Position numbers and translations under genes: made by a program
Part shown: positions 1 through 4,678 of the stretch, piece by piece
Layout of the letters: each line of letters begins with the position of its first letter
Position numbering within the stretch: position 1 is the first letter of the stretch
The notes under the pieces: generated by a model
Databases searched by the model: none
What the model saw: the letters and a program-made list of their open reading frames with translations, nothing else
Told to the model about the DNA's origin: nothing
Origin: Bacteroidaceae bacterium
Lineage (GTDB): Bacteria; Bacteroidota; Bacteroidia; Bacteroidales; Bacteroidaceae
Assembly: GCA_017557475.1 (NCBI GenBank)
Contig: JAFYYO010000311.1
Coordinates: 1-5,458, forward strand
Direction of reading: 5' to 3'
Length of the DNA stretch: 5,458 nt

Positions 1-267
1 CGAATCGGGATCGTGCACGGCGAAGTCCATGTAGAGCGCATACTTGGGCACAGTACCTGAGAGAACCTGGCGGTCGCAAGAGAGGATATTACCGCGATTG
101 GCAGGTATCTTGGCAACCTTGCTATTGCGTCCAACCTCTTTCCAGTAGTCGCTTTCAGGTGGCAACATCGTATAAAGAGCCTTGCCCAGGATATACATTC
201 CTGCCAAGCACATCAACACGAAGATAACGATGTACCGTCTTGGACCTTTATCTTTGCCTGTTTGCAT
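1..267 (-). CDS. ftsI: FtsI-type class B penicillin-binding protein, N-terminal fragment
   Basis: Septal peptidoglycan transpeptidase, a membrane-anchored periplasmic enzyme of the divisome. Only the first 89 codons are present; the gene continues past the left edge. The protein starts with a short basic cytoplasmic tail (residues 1-11, KDKGPRR), then one membrane segment at about 12-35 (YIVIFVLMCLAGMYILGKAL). The opening of the PBP dimerisation domain follows, with PANRGNILSCDRQVLS at 56-70, the RGNI...DR signature typical of class B PBPs. The transpeptidase SxxK, SxN and KTG motifs lie outside the window. The ATG at 267-265 is the only reasonable start: the same frame has a TAA about 21 nt upstream and no ATG, GTG or TTG between. 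It starts 10 nt after the ftsL-like stop, so the two are probably co-transcribed. Which class B PBP it is rests mainly on its place in the dcw order mraZ-rsmH-ftsL-ftsI. Confidence 0.9.
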   Translation of the reverse strand, partial: MQTGKDKGPRRYIVIFVLMCLAGMYILGKALYTMLPPESDYWKEVGRNSKVAKIPANRGNILSCDRQVLSGTVPKYALYMDFAVHDPDS

Positions 268-277
268 AATGTCGGAC

Positions 278-754
278 TTACTCTTTTACTTTGATTATGA
301 ATGGTGCAACCTTGCTGGGAGTGAGTGTACTGTCGCCTTGCTCGCGAAGTTTTTGCTCGAGTTGACTTTGACGACAAAGTTGTGTGAGCTCGCTCACACG
401 AGTGATACTTCTGTATCGCCAGTCTTTTAGCTCGGCCTCGAGTTCAGTTTCCTTCATCATCTCGACTTGCGATTGATAGCCGTTCGTGATGTAGAGGAAG
501 ATTCCGGCTAATACGAGAAGCATCATTTTCCACTGGCTGAGGAACCAACGAGGAGCAGCATCCAGCATTTGACGAAGGCTGGCGGCGGTCATCTCATCGA
601 CTTCATCGTCGTCGCTGACCAGCGAACGCATCAGTTTCTCCTTGTCACTGACTTGTTCCTTTTCCTCCTGAGGCTCTGGGATTTCCTGTACTTCCTGAGC
701 CTCTTGTTCCACCTCTTGGAGTTCCTCGAAGTTATCTATCTCTATCTCAGCCAT
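278..754 (-). CDS. ftsL: FtsL-like cell division protein (Bacteroidetes type)
   Basis: Probable bitopic divisome protein of 158 residues. In the FtsL family, such proteins pair with FtsB and FtsQ and help activate septal synthesis by FtsW/FtsI. The sequence shows a very acidic cytoplasmic region at 1-55 (runs such as EELQEVEQEAQEVQEIPEPQ). A juxtamembrane stretch follows at 56-70, then a single membrane segment at about 71-90 (FLSQWKMMLLVLAGIFLYIT). A periplasmic, heptad-like charged helix at 95-140 is likely coiled coil and ends in a short tail, APFIIKVKE. FtsL proteins diverge strongly, so the call rests on topology and on location between rsmH and ftsI rather than on residue identity. The cytoplasmic tail is longer than in E. 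coli FtsL, which has about 35 residues before the membrane. The gene starts 13 nt after rsmH and has no clear Shine-Dalgarno, as expected in this phylum. Confidence 0.82.
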   Translation of the reverse strand: MAEIEIDNFEELQEVEQEAQEVQEIPEPQEEKEQVSDKEKLMRSLVSDDDEVDEMTAASLRQMLDAAPRWFLSQWKMMLLVLAGIFLYITNGYQSQVEMMKETELEAELKDWRYRSITRVSELTQLCRQSQLEQKLREQGDSTLTPSKVAPFIIKVKE

Positions 755-767
755 TGTTGGTCGTTAG

Positions 768-1694
768 TTATTCTCTTTTTCTTGCTACTCTCAGCTTTGC
801 CGAACGACTGCGAGGGTTGTTGTTTTGCTCCTCTTCACTCGGGGTGATGACGCTGCGGTTGACCGCTTCGAGCGGTGCATCGATACGTCCGAAGAGGTCG
901 GTTTCCACTTTGCCTTCAGCATTGCCGGCTTTCACGATGTTCTTCACCATACGGTCCTCAAGGGAATGATAGGTGAGAACGCTGAGCCTGCCGCCTGGTT
1001 TGAGGAGTTCTGGAGCGACTTCAAGCATTTGCCTGAGGGCAACCATCTCACCGTTCACCTCTATTCTAAGTGCCTGAAAGACTCGCGCTAAGTCCTTCTT
1101 CTCGCGGTCGTAACCCATCAAAGGCTTCAGCACTTCCACCAGTTCCGTTGTGGTCGTGATGGGTTTTTGCTGGCGTGCCTTGACGATGGCGGCAGCGATG
1201 CGACGGCTATTCTTCAGTTCGCCATAGAGGTAGAGGATGCCTGAGAGTTGCTCCTCGCTGTATTCCTCCACAATGCGCTTTGCGTCGAGGCTGGCCTTTT
1301 GGTTCATCCTCATGTCGAGCGGAGCATCGAAACGGAAACTGAAGCCCCGCCTTTCTTCGTCGAAGTGATGACTGCTTACGCCCAAGTCGGCAAGTATTCC
1401 GTCCACTTGCTCGTGCCCGTAGTAGAGCATCCAGTTCTTGAGGAAGCGGAAGTTGCTGCGGATGAAAGTGAAGTTTCCTTCGCCTTCCAGCTCTTTGGCA
1501 TTAAGCTGAGCGTCCTCGTCTTGGTCGAAGCTATAGAGATGACCTGTGCCTTTCAGCCTTCTGAGAATCTCTCTGCTGTGACCGCCACCACCGAATGTGA
1601 GGTCGATATATGTGCCTCCTGGCTGTACGTCCAGTCCGTCGACTGCTTCGCTGAGCAGTACTGGCACATGATATTCCTCACATTTCTCGTACAT
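768..1694 (-). CDS. rsmH: 16S rRNA (cytosine-1402 N4)-methyltransferase RsmH (MraW)
   Basis: Cytoplasmic S-adenosylmethionine-dependent enzyme that methylates N4 of C1402 in the decoding centre of 16S rRNA. The 308 residues match the usual family length (about 300-315). Visible signatures, in order, are the substrate-side HVPVLLSEAVDGL (9-21) and the SAM-binding glycine loop YIDLTFGGGGHS (29-40). Next come the acidic YSFDQD (54-59), the family block ILADLGVSSHHFDEERRGFSF (100-120) and DMRMN (127-131). The last are VFQALRIEVNGE (205-216), LTYHSLEDRMVKN (240-252) and the C-terminal NNPRSRSAKLRVARK (292-306). All expected blocks are intact. The gene lies between mraZ and ftsL in the standard dcw order. 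Its ATG follows the mraZ stop by 18 nt, all A or T, and sits at the edge of an AT palindrome (see 1691-1718); no Shine-Dalgarno is visible. Confidence 0.97.
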   Translation of the reverse strand: MYEKCEEYHVPVLLSEAVDGLDVQPGGTYIDLTFGGGGHSREILRRLKGTGHLYSFDQDEDAQLNAKELEGEGNFTFIRSNFRFLKNWMLYYGHEQVDGILADLGVSSHHFDEERRGFSFRFDAPLDMRMNQKASLDAKRIVEEYSEEQLSGILYLYGELKNSRRIAAAIVKARQQKPITTTTELVEVLKPLMGYDREKKDLARVFQALRIEVNGEMVALRQMLEVAPELLKPGGRLSVLTYHSLEDRMVKNIVKAGNAEGKVETDLFGRIDAPLEAVNRSVITPSEEEQNNNPRSRSAKLRVARKRE

Positions 1695-1718
1695 TATATA
1701 TTATATAATATATTATGT
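1691..1718. repeat. 28-bp near-perfect AT palindrome across the mraZ stop and rsmH start
   Basis: The core 1696-1713 (ATATATTATATAATATAT) is a perfect 18-bp palindrome. After one T/T mismatch (1695 and 1714) the symmetry resumes with ACAT (1691-1694) pairing ATGT (1715-1718). On the transcribed minus strand it contains the mraZ TAA (1715-1713) in one arm and the rsmH ATG (1694-1692) in the other. Every base between those two codons is A or T. In mRNA it could fold into a weak AU hairpin that partly covers the rsmH start. That role is inference. Confidence 0.8.
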
Positions 1719-2165
1719 GTTGTCATCCTTCATCATCTCTTCCAAGATGTTCGCCACCTCTTCGGGATTGCTGAGGAGACCTTCGGCTGCCTGCTTGCTC
1801 CAAATCTCGATGGTGTCATCGACGCCGATGAACCTCACGTCGCTCTTGATACCTGCATGTTCCAGGTAACGACGCGGGATAAGCATTCGTCCACCACTGT
1901 CGAGGGTAATGTCCTCGGCATCAGCTGTGAACAGACGCATGCCTTGACGCTGATGGCGGTCGAAGGGATTGGTGCGGGCACGAACGATGTCAACCTGAGC
2001 GTCCCACACACTTTTTGGGTAGAGCACAAGGCAGTTCTCGAAGATGTCGCGACGCAACACCAGCCCTTCCTCCTCTTCGTTCTGTAGGATTTTGCGGAAG
2101 ACGCTGGGCACGAAAACGCGTCCCTTCTCATCCGTCTTGGCGTCTATACTACCTGTGAATCTCAT
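1713..2165 (-). CDS. mraZ: MraZ, DNA-binding regulator of the dcw cluster
   Basis: First gene of the division/cell-wall operon. MraZ forms ring-shaped oligomers of SpoVT/AbrB-fold domains and, in characterised bacteria, binds direct repeats upstream of its own gene and represses the operon. This protein has 150 residues, close to the E. coli length of 152. Two AbrB-type half-sites are visible: DAKTDEKGRVFVP (8-20, with DEKGR at 12-16) and DITLDSGGRMLIPRRYL (85-101, with DSGGR at 89-93). I chose the ATG at 2165-2163 (MRFTGSIDAK). The frame stays open to an ATG at 2240, but the extra 25 codons match nothing in MraZ and would cross the -7 box at 2199-2206 and the operator repeats. The leader just before the start is A-rich with no Shine-Dalgarno, usual for Bacteroidetes. 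Confidence 0.95.
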   Translation of the reverse strand: MRFTGSIDAKTDEKGRVFVPSVFRKILQNEEEEGLVLRRDIFENCLVLYPKSVWDAQVDIVRARTNPFDRHQRQGMRLFTADAEDITLDSGGRMLIPRRYLEHAGIKSDVRFIGVDDTIEIWSKQAAEGLLSNPEEVANILEEMMKDDNT

Positions 2166-2198
2166 CGTGTTTTTTTCTTTTCTATAGAAAATCTGCTG

Positions 2199-2206
2199 CA
2201 AAGATA
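2199..2206 (-). promoter_or_regulatory. mraZ/dcw operon promoter, -7 box TATCTTTG
   Basis: Read on the minus strand, TATCTTTG matches the Bacteroidetes sigma-ABfr -7 consensus TAnnTTTG exactly and continues as CAGC, as at the rpmB promoter here (TACCTTTGCAGC). Transcription would start near 2192, giving a leader of roughly 27 nt before the mraZ ATG. The -33 box is poor. TGTG at 2230-2227 sits 20 bp upstream and coincides with the first operator repeat, so regulator binding would compete with polymerase. Confidence 0.75.
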
Positions 2207-2230
2207 CACAATTCCCCACAATTCCCCACA
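2207..2230 (-). promoter_or_regulatory. Probable MraZ operator: two tandem decamer repeats
   Basis: On the minus strand the decamer TGTGGGGAAT occurs twice without a gap and is followed by TGTG, so the stretch is strictly periodic at 10 bp for 24 bp. The core GTGGG followed by 5 nt (GAATT) matches the known logic of MraZ boxes: direct TGGG-type repeats with 5-nt spacers, one per helical turn. The repeats fill the space between the -7 box and the expected -33 region, a natural place for autorepression. A third copy is only vestigial on either side. Confidence 0.72.
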
Positions 2231-2466
2231 CTTTCTTCAAACTTTTTTTTCTTCATACAGAGCGACTTCCTGTGCATAACTTCATGTTATGCTAGCATAC
2301 GATTTGCTCAAAACCCTATATACAAAGGGGTTTCAGCACATCAAGGTGCCTCTTTTTGCATTGTTGAAAACTTTTTTCAACACATTACAAAATGGTGGGG
2401 AAAAAGTTGAGAAAAAGACAAAAACTGCTAAAAACGAGCACAGAAACGCATCGATTTCTGTACTTT
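2231..2466. other. Non-coding stretch between the mraZ promoter and the peptidase gene
   Basis: Together with the mraZ leader this is about 300 bases with no credible gene. It is A/T-rich and holds several inverted repeats. These are GCATAAC-N5-GTTATGC (2274-2292) overlapping the palindrome TATGCTAGCATA (2288-2299), AAACCC-N11-GGGTTT (2311-2333), TGTTGAAAA-CTT-TTTTCAACA (2362-2382), and ACAGAAA-N8-TTTCTGT (2440-2461). Apart from the last, listed as a terminator, no function can be assigned. An 84-codon open frame on the plus strand (2289-2543) is low-complexity lysine-rich sequence running into the antisense of the peptidase gene, so I do not call it. Confidence 0.6.
2425..2461 (-). terminator. 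Probable intrinsic terminator after the M16 peptidase gene
   Basis: Five nt after the TGA at 2469-2467 the minus strand has ACAGAAA, an 8-nt loop and TTTCTGT (arms 2461-2455 and 2446-2440). After GCTCG it continues with TTTTT, then more T-runs to about 2410. The stem is short (7 bp) and AT-rich, so termination may be inefficient. Position and the T-tract are the main support. Confidence 0.45.
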
Positions 2467-3702
2467 TCAGACGTATTCGAGCGTTAGAAGCTTGTCGAGA
2501 GAGAAGACAAATTGTGCCGTCTGGAGCAAATCCTCGGGTGTGAGGGCATCGAGGCGCTCGAAAAGTTGCTGTTTGGAAAGCGTTTTGCCGTAATGAAGAT
2601 AGCGTTTGCCCATTCCGATGGCAACGTTCTCGAAGTTATCGTAGGAAATGCCGATTTGACCTTTCAACTGCCGACGAGCAGCATCAAGTGTGCGTTGGGA
2701 GAGCGGACTCTGTGTCAAGCGATCCAACTCTCTGAGTACAAGTTTGTGACAACGCTTCCTGTCTTTTGCATCACAGCCATAATAAACGCTCCAAACGCCT
2801 GTGTCTGTGTAGGTTGTATGGTTGCTCTCGACGGTATAGACTAGACCGTTTCGTTCGCGGAGAGCAAGGTTCAGACGACTACTCATCGCAGGTCCGCCCA
2901 GCATATTGCTGAGGAAATACATGTGGAGATGGCGGGGGTCATTGCCGCCGAAGGCTTGTGCTCCGATGACCACATGAGCCTGATGCGTATCCTTCTTGCG
3001 GGTGATGTGAGAAACTAGGCGTGGCTCGTTGGCAAACTTAACGTGGCTAATTGGCAAACTAGGCGTGTCTAGTTGGCCAACTAGGCGTGTTATGTTTCGC
3101 TCCACGACACGGAGCACTTTTTCGGGCTCCACGTTTCCCAGGACATAGAGCACCATTCTTTCGGGATGATAAAGGCGACGAGCGAAGGCTTGCATATCGT
3201 CGGAACGGAACCTGCGAAGCGTTTCGGCATCGCCCAAAATGTTGCGTCCAAGCGGATGCGACGGGAAAAGAAGGCTCTCGAACTCGTCGTAGATGAGTTC
3301 TGAAGGCTGGTCCTGATAGCTTTCTATCTCGTCGATGACGACCTCGACCTCGCGAGTCATCTCTTCCTGAGGATAAGAACTGTTCAAAATAATGTCGAGA
3401 AGGAGGTCGATTGCCCTCGAAACATGTTGTTTCAAGGAAGTGCAATAATAGACCGTCTCCTCTTTGCCCGTGAAGGCATTCAGTTCTCCGCCCACACTTT
3501 CCATACAGGAGATGACTTGCCGAGCCGAGCGACGCCGGGTTCCCTTGAACGACATGTGCTCGGTGAAATGCGCCATTCCGCTTTCGCCAGGCATTTCGTG
3601 GCGAGTTCCGGCATCAACTGCGATACCGAGATAAACCACATCCGTTTGCCCAGGAGCACAGACGACTCGGAGTCCTTGGGGAAGTGTGTAGGTGCTAAAC
3701 AT
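2467..3702 (-). CDS. M16 family zinc metallopeptidase (pitrilysin/processing-peptidase type)
   Basis: 411 residues, typical of single-unit bacterial M16 peptidases related to the mitochondrial processing peptidase beta subunit. The N-terminal catalytic domain carries the inverted zinc motif HFTEH (His45, Glu48, His49). The third ligand is probably Glu125 in VVIDEIES, 76 residues after His49 and at the family spacing. The block GGELNAFTGKEETVYYC lies at 71-87. The C-terminal domain has the substrate-binding signature LALRERNGLVYTVES (279-293), so the protein looks active. There is no signal peptide, which suggests a cytoplasmic location. The physiological substrate is unknown; relatives process or degrade peptides. 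The start at 3702 is fixed by an in-frame TGA just before the ATG. The linker between the two domains (about 203-232) is encoded by a 22-bp tandem array. No promoter is visible between this start and the upstream terminator. Confidence 0.93.
   Translation of the reverse strand: MFSTYTLPQGLRVVCAPGQTDVVYLGIAVDAGTRHEMPGESGMAHFTEHMSFKGTRRRSARQVISCMESVGGELNAFTGKEETVYYCTSLKQHVSRAIDLLLDIILNSSYPQEEMTREVEVVIDEIESYQDQPSELIYDEFESLLFPSHPLGRNILGDAETLRRFRSDDMQAFARRLYHPERMVLYVLGNVEPEKVLRVVERNITRLVGQLDTPSLPISHVKFANEPRLVSHITRKKDTHQAHVVIGAQAFGGNDPRHLHMYFLSNMLGGPAMSSRLNLALRERNGLVYTVESNHTTYTDTGVWSVYYGCDAKDRKRCHKLVLRELDRLTQSPLSQRTLDAARRQLKGQIGISYDNFENVAIGMGKRYLHYGKTLSKQQLFERLDALTPEDLLQTAQFVFSLDKLLTLEYV
3013..3090. 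repeat. 22-bp tandem array inside the M16 peptidase gene (array 1)
   Basis: Three full units start at 3019, 3041 and 3063, each 22 bp. A partial left end AACTAG (3013-3018) and a partial right end GCGTGT (3085-3090) frame them. On the plus strand each unit is a hexamer (GCGTGG, ACGTGG, GCGTGT) followed by a 16-bp block. In unit 3 that block is the perfect palindrome CTAGTTGGCCAACTAG (3069-3084); in units 2 and 1 it is degenerate (6 and 4 of 8 pairs intact). Because 22 is not a multiple of 3, successive copies are translated in different frames, while three copies (66 bp) preserve the reading frame of the peptidase. Confidence 0.88.
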
Positions 3703-3714
3703 TCAAATAATGAA

Positions 3715-3767
3715 GAAATGAAAAAATGAAAAGAAAGCGGGAAGCCTTATTCTTGCTCCCCGCTTTC
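3715..3767 (-). terminator. Intrinsic terminator of the rpmB-rpmG-DUF4295 operon
   Basis: Read on the minus strand, the arms 3767-3755 and 3745-3733 pair over 13 positions with one A/C mismatch (plus-strand arms GAAAGCGGGAAGC and GCTCCCCGCTTTC) around a 9-nt loop. A T-rich tail follows (TTTTCATTTTTTC). It lies 22 nt after the stop of the DUF4295 gene. This is the strongest terminator in the window. Its T-tract ends only about 12 nt before the peptidase start codon. Confidence 0.88.
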
Positions 3768-3788
3768 CGTCATATCTTTGCTTATCGC

Positions 3789-3947
3789 TTAGTTCTTGAA
3801 GAAATCCTTAACGGCCTCATTGGGAACCATCTGCTCGTCGAAGCTGTAGGAACCTGTCTGAGGGTTCTTCACCATCTTGATAACCTTGGTGTATGAACGA
3901 CCTTCGGTTCTACCCGTCTGCAGGGTAGCGACTGCTTTCTTTGCCAT
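3789..3947 (-). CDS. DUF4295 small basic protein, probable Bacteroidetes ribosomal protein
   Basis: Complete 52-codon gene encoding MAKKAVATLQTGRTEGR at the start and EQMVPNEAVKDFFKN at the end. It is rich in Lys/Arg in its first half, with the family blocks YTKVIKMVKNPQTGSYSF (19-36) and MVPNEAVKDFF (40-50). This is the Bacteroidetes-restricted DUF4295 family that regularly follows rpmG. From memory, the Flavobacterium johnsoniae ribosome structure contains a new large-subunit protein named bL38, and I believe it belongs to this family; that link is moderately certain. The MAKK start, tiny size, basic charge and place in a ribosomal-protein operon all fit. The start lies 82 nt after the rpmG stop, far more than the 19 nt between rpmB and rpmG, and most of that gap is a 7-bp tandem array. 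Confidence 0.9.
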   Translation of the reverse strand: MAKKAVATLQTGRTEGRSYTKVIKMVKNPQTGSYSFDEQMVPNEAVKDFFKN

Positions 3948-3963
3948 AGTTTTAAATAATTTT

Positions 3964-4026
3964 GACTACAGACAACAGGCCACAGACTACTGATTGTCGG
4001 TTGTCGGTTGTCGATTGTCGGTTGTC
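3964..4026. repeat. Heptamer tandem array between rpmG and the DUF4295 gene
   Basis: Nine consecutive 7-bp units, each starting with G on the plus strand, fill 63 bp exactly. The five at 3992-4026 are nearly identical (GATTGTC, GGTTGTC, GGTTGTC, GATTGTC, GGTTGTC). The four at 3964-3991 follow the same period but are diverged (GACTACA, GACAACA, GGCCACA, GACTACT). The array begins 3 nt past the rpmG stop and ends 16 nt before the next start, so it is transcribed as an intercistronic spacer. Slippage-driven copy-number change is likely. Confidence 0.88.
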
Positions 4027-4029
4027 TTT

Positions 4030-4218
4030 TTACTTGATTTCCTTATGAACAGTCATCTTCTTCAAGATGGGATTGTACTTCTTGAGCTCGAGGCGCTCGG
4101 GAGTATTCTTCCTGTTCTTCGTGGTGATGTAGCGAGATGTACCGGGCAGACCGCTCTGCTTCATCTCTGTGCATTCCAGAATCACCTGGATTCTGTTGCC
4201 TTTAACTTTCTTTGCCAT
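4030..4218 (-). CDS. rpmG: 50S ribosomal protein bL33
   Basis: Small basic protein of the large ribosomal subunit near the E-site, 62 residues (Bacteroidetes bL33 is about this length). Signature parts are [18 protein letters not shown] (1-18), the central [21 protein letters not shown] (28-48) and the terminal [14 protein letters not shown]. There is only one cysteine (Cys16), so the two CxxC zinc pairs of C+ bL33 forms are absent and this is a zinc-independent C- form. It is the middle gene of the operon, starting 19 nt after rpmB. Unusually for this phylum it has a strong Shine-Dalgarno (4225-4232). Confidence 0.97.
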   Translation of the reverse strand: MAKKVKGNRIQVILECTEMKQSGLPGTSRYITTKNRKNTPERLELKKYNPILKKMTVHKEIK

Positions 4219-4224
4219 TTCGTT

Positions 4225-4232
4225 ACTCCTCC
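4225..4232 (-). promoter_or_regulatory. Strong Shine-Dalgarno GGAGGAGT before rpmG
   Basis: On the minus strand GGAGGAGT lies 6 nt before the rpmG ATG and between the rpmB stop and the rpmG start. No other gene in the window has a comparable match; rpmB has only AAGGAAAG and mraZ, rsmH, ftsL and ftsI have none. Bacteroidetes ribosomes generally do not use this signal, because the anti-Shine-Dalgarno is sequestered by bS21, bS18 and bS6. Confidence 0.75.
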
Positions 4233-4237
4233 GTTCT

Positions 4238-4498
4238 TTAACCGATTACACGAATATCCTTCCAATCACAATACCCTTGAGCCACTGCGTTTTTCAGAGC
4301 GGCGTCGAGTCCTACCTTATTGATGTAGCGCAGACCGGAAGCGCTGATGTTCAGACTAATCCAGCAATCCTCTTCCACATAATAGAACTTCTTGGTGAAC
4401 AGGTTCACGTCGAAGCTCCTCTTAGTGCGGCGCTTGGAGTGTGACACGTTATTGCCAATCATGGCCTTTTTACCGGTAATTTGACAAATCTTAGACAT
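4238..4498 (-). CDS. rpmB: 50S ribosomal protein bL28
   Basis: First gene of the ribosomal operon, encoding a large-subunit protein of 86 residues, as usual in Bacteroidales and slightly longer than the 78 of E. coli. Recognisable blocks are [29 protein letters not shown] (1-29), matching the bL28 pattern CQxTGK...GNNxSH...TKRxF, then [34 protein letters not shown] (32-65). The C-terminal [13 protein letters not shown] extension is common in this phylum. Cysteines at 5, 45 and 77 do not form an obvious zinc site. The ATG at 4498 follows a leader of about 50 nt with a small hairpin, and a canonical promoter lies at 4554-4584. Confidence 0.97.
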   Translation of the reverse strand: MSKICQITGKKAMIGNNVSHSKRRTKRSFDVNLFTKKFYYVEEDCWISLNISASGLRYINKVGLDAALKNAVAQGYCDWKDIRVIG

Positions 4499-4517
4499 TT
4501 CTAATCTTTCCTTTTTA

Positions 4518-4533
4518 GTCTATTCCAATAGAC
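4518..4533 (-). promoter_or_regulatory. Hairpin in the rpmB leader
   Basis: GTCTATT and AATAGAC are perfect 7-bp inverted arms separated by 2 nt. In RNA this would give a 6-bp stem with a tetraloop between the predicted transcription start (about 4547) and the rpmB ATG, 19 nt before the start codon. It could stabilise the mRNA or act as a translational operator for a ribosomal protein; the sequence alone does not decide. Confidence 0.5.
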
Positions 4534-4553
4534 GACTTTTTCCAAACCGGCTG

Positions 4554-4584
4554 CAAAGGTACGACAATTTTTCAATCCACCAAG
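4554..4584 (-). promoter_or_regulatory. Promoter of rpmB-rpmG-DUF4295 (CTTG-N19-TACCTTTG)
   Basis: On the minus strand the -7 box TACCTTTG (4561-4554) matches TAnnTTTG, and CTTG (4584-4581) sits 19 bp upstream, matching the Bacteroidetes -33 element with one substitution. The sequence runs on as CAGC, as at the mraZ promoter. The predicted start near 4547 gives a leader of about 49 nt. Confidence 0.8.
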
Positions 4585-4678
4585 CATTTTCCACCTTTTT
4601 TCTTATTTAATATGTGTTTTTTTCCAAAAAGAAGAGAAATAGGTCTCCCTGAAAGGTTGCCGATTCAGGTGCTTTTGT

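Noticed and set aside
1248..2087. Long plus-strand open frame of 279 codons
   Set aside because: It is antisense to rsmH and mraZ, both of which show full family signatures; the translation matches no family I recognise.
2166..2240. A 25-residue N-terminal extension of MraZ from an ATG at 2240
   Set aside because: It would translate through the -7 box and operator repeats, and the MraZ family begins at the M(R)F.G..D.K motif encoded from 2165.
2271..2279. Possible chromosomal origin in the AT-rich stretch before mraZ
   Set aside because: Only one 9-mer fits the DnaA box; an origin needs several, and neither dnaA nor other origin genes are in view.
2274..2299. Site resembling a loxP-type recombination site (ATAACTTC with inverted arms)
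   Set aside because: The resemblance is limited to one short arm, and no recombinase gene is in view.
3013..3090. CRISPR array
   Set aside because: The 22-bp units are contiguous with no spacers, are diverged from each other and lie in a coding sequence; no cas genes are visible.
3773..3780. TATCTTTG on the plus strand between the peptidase and DUF4295 genes
   Set aside because: It fits the -7 box, but there is no -33 element at 19-20 bp and no gene downstream on that strand.
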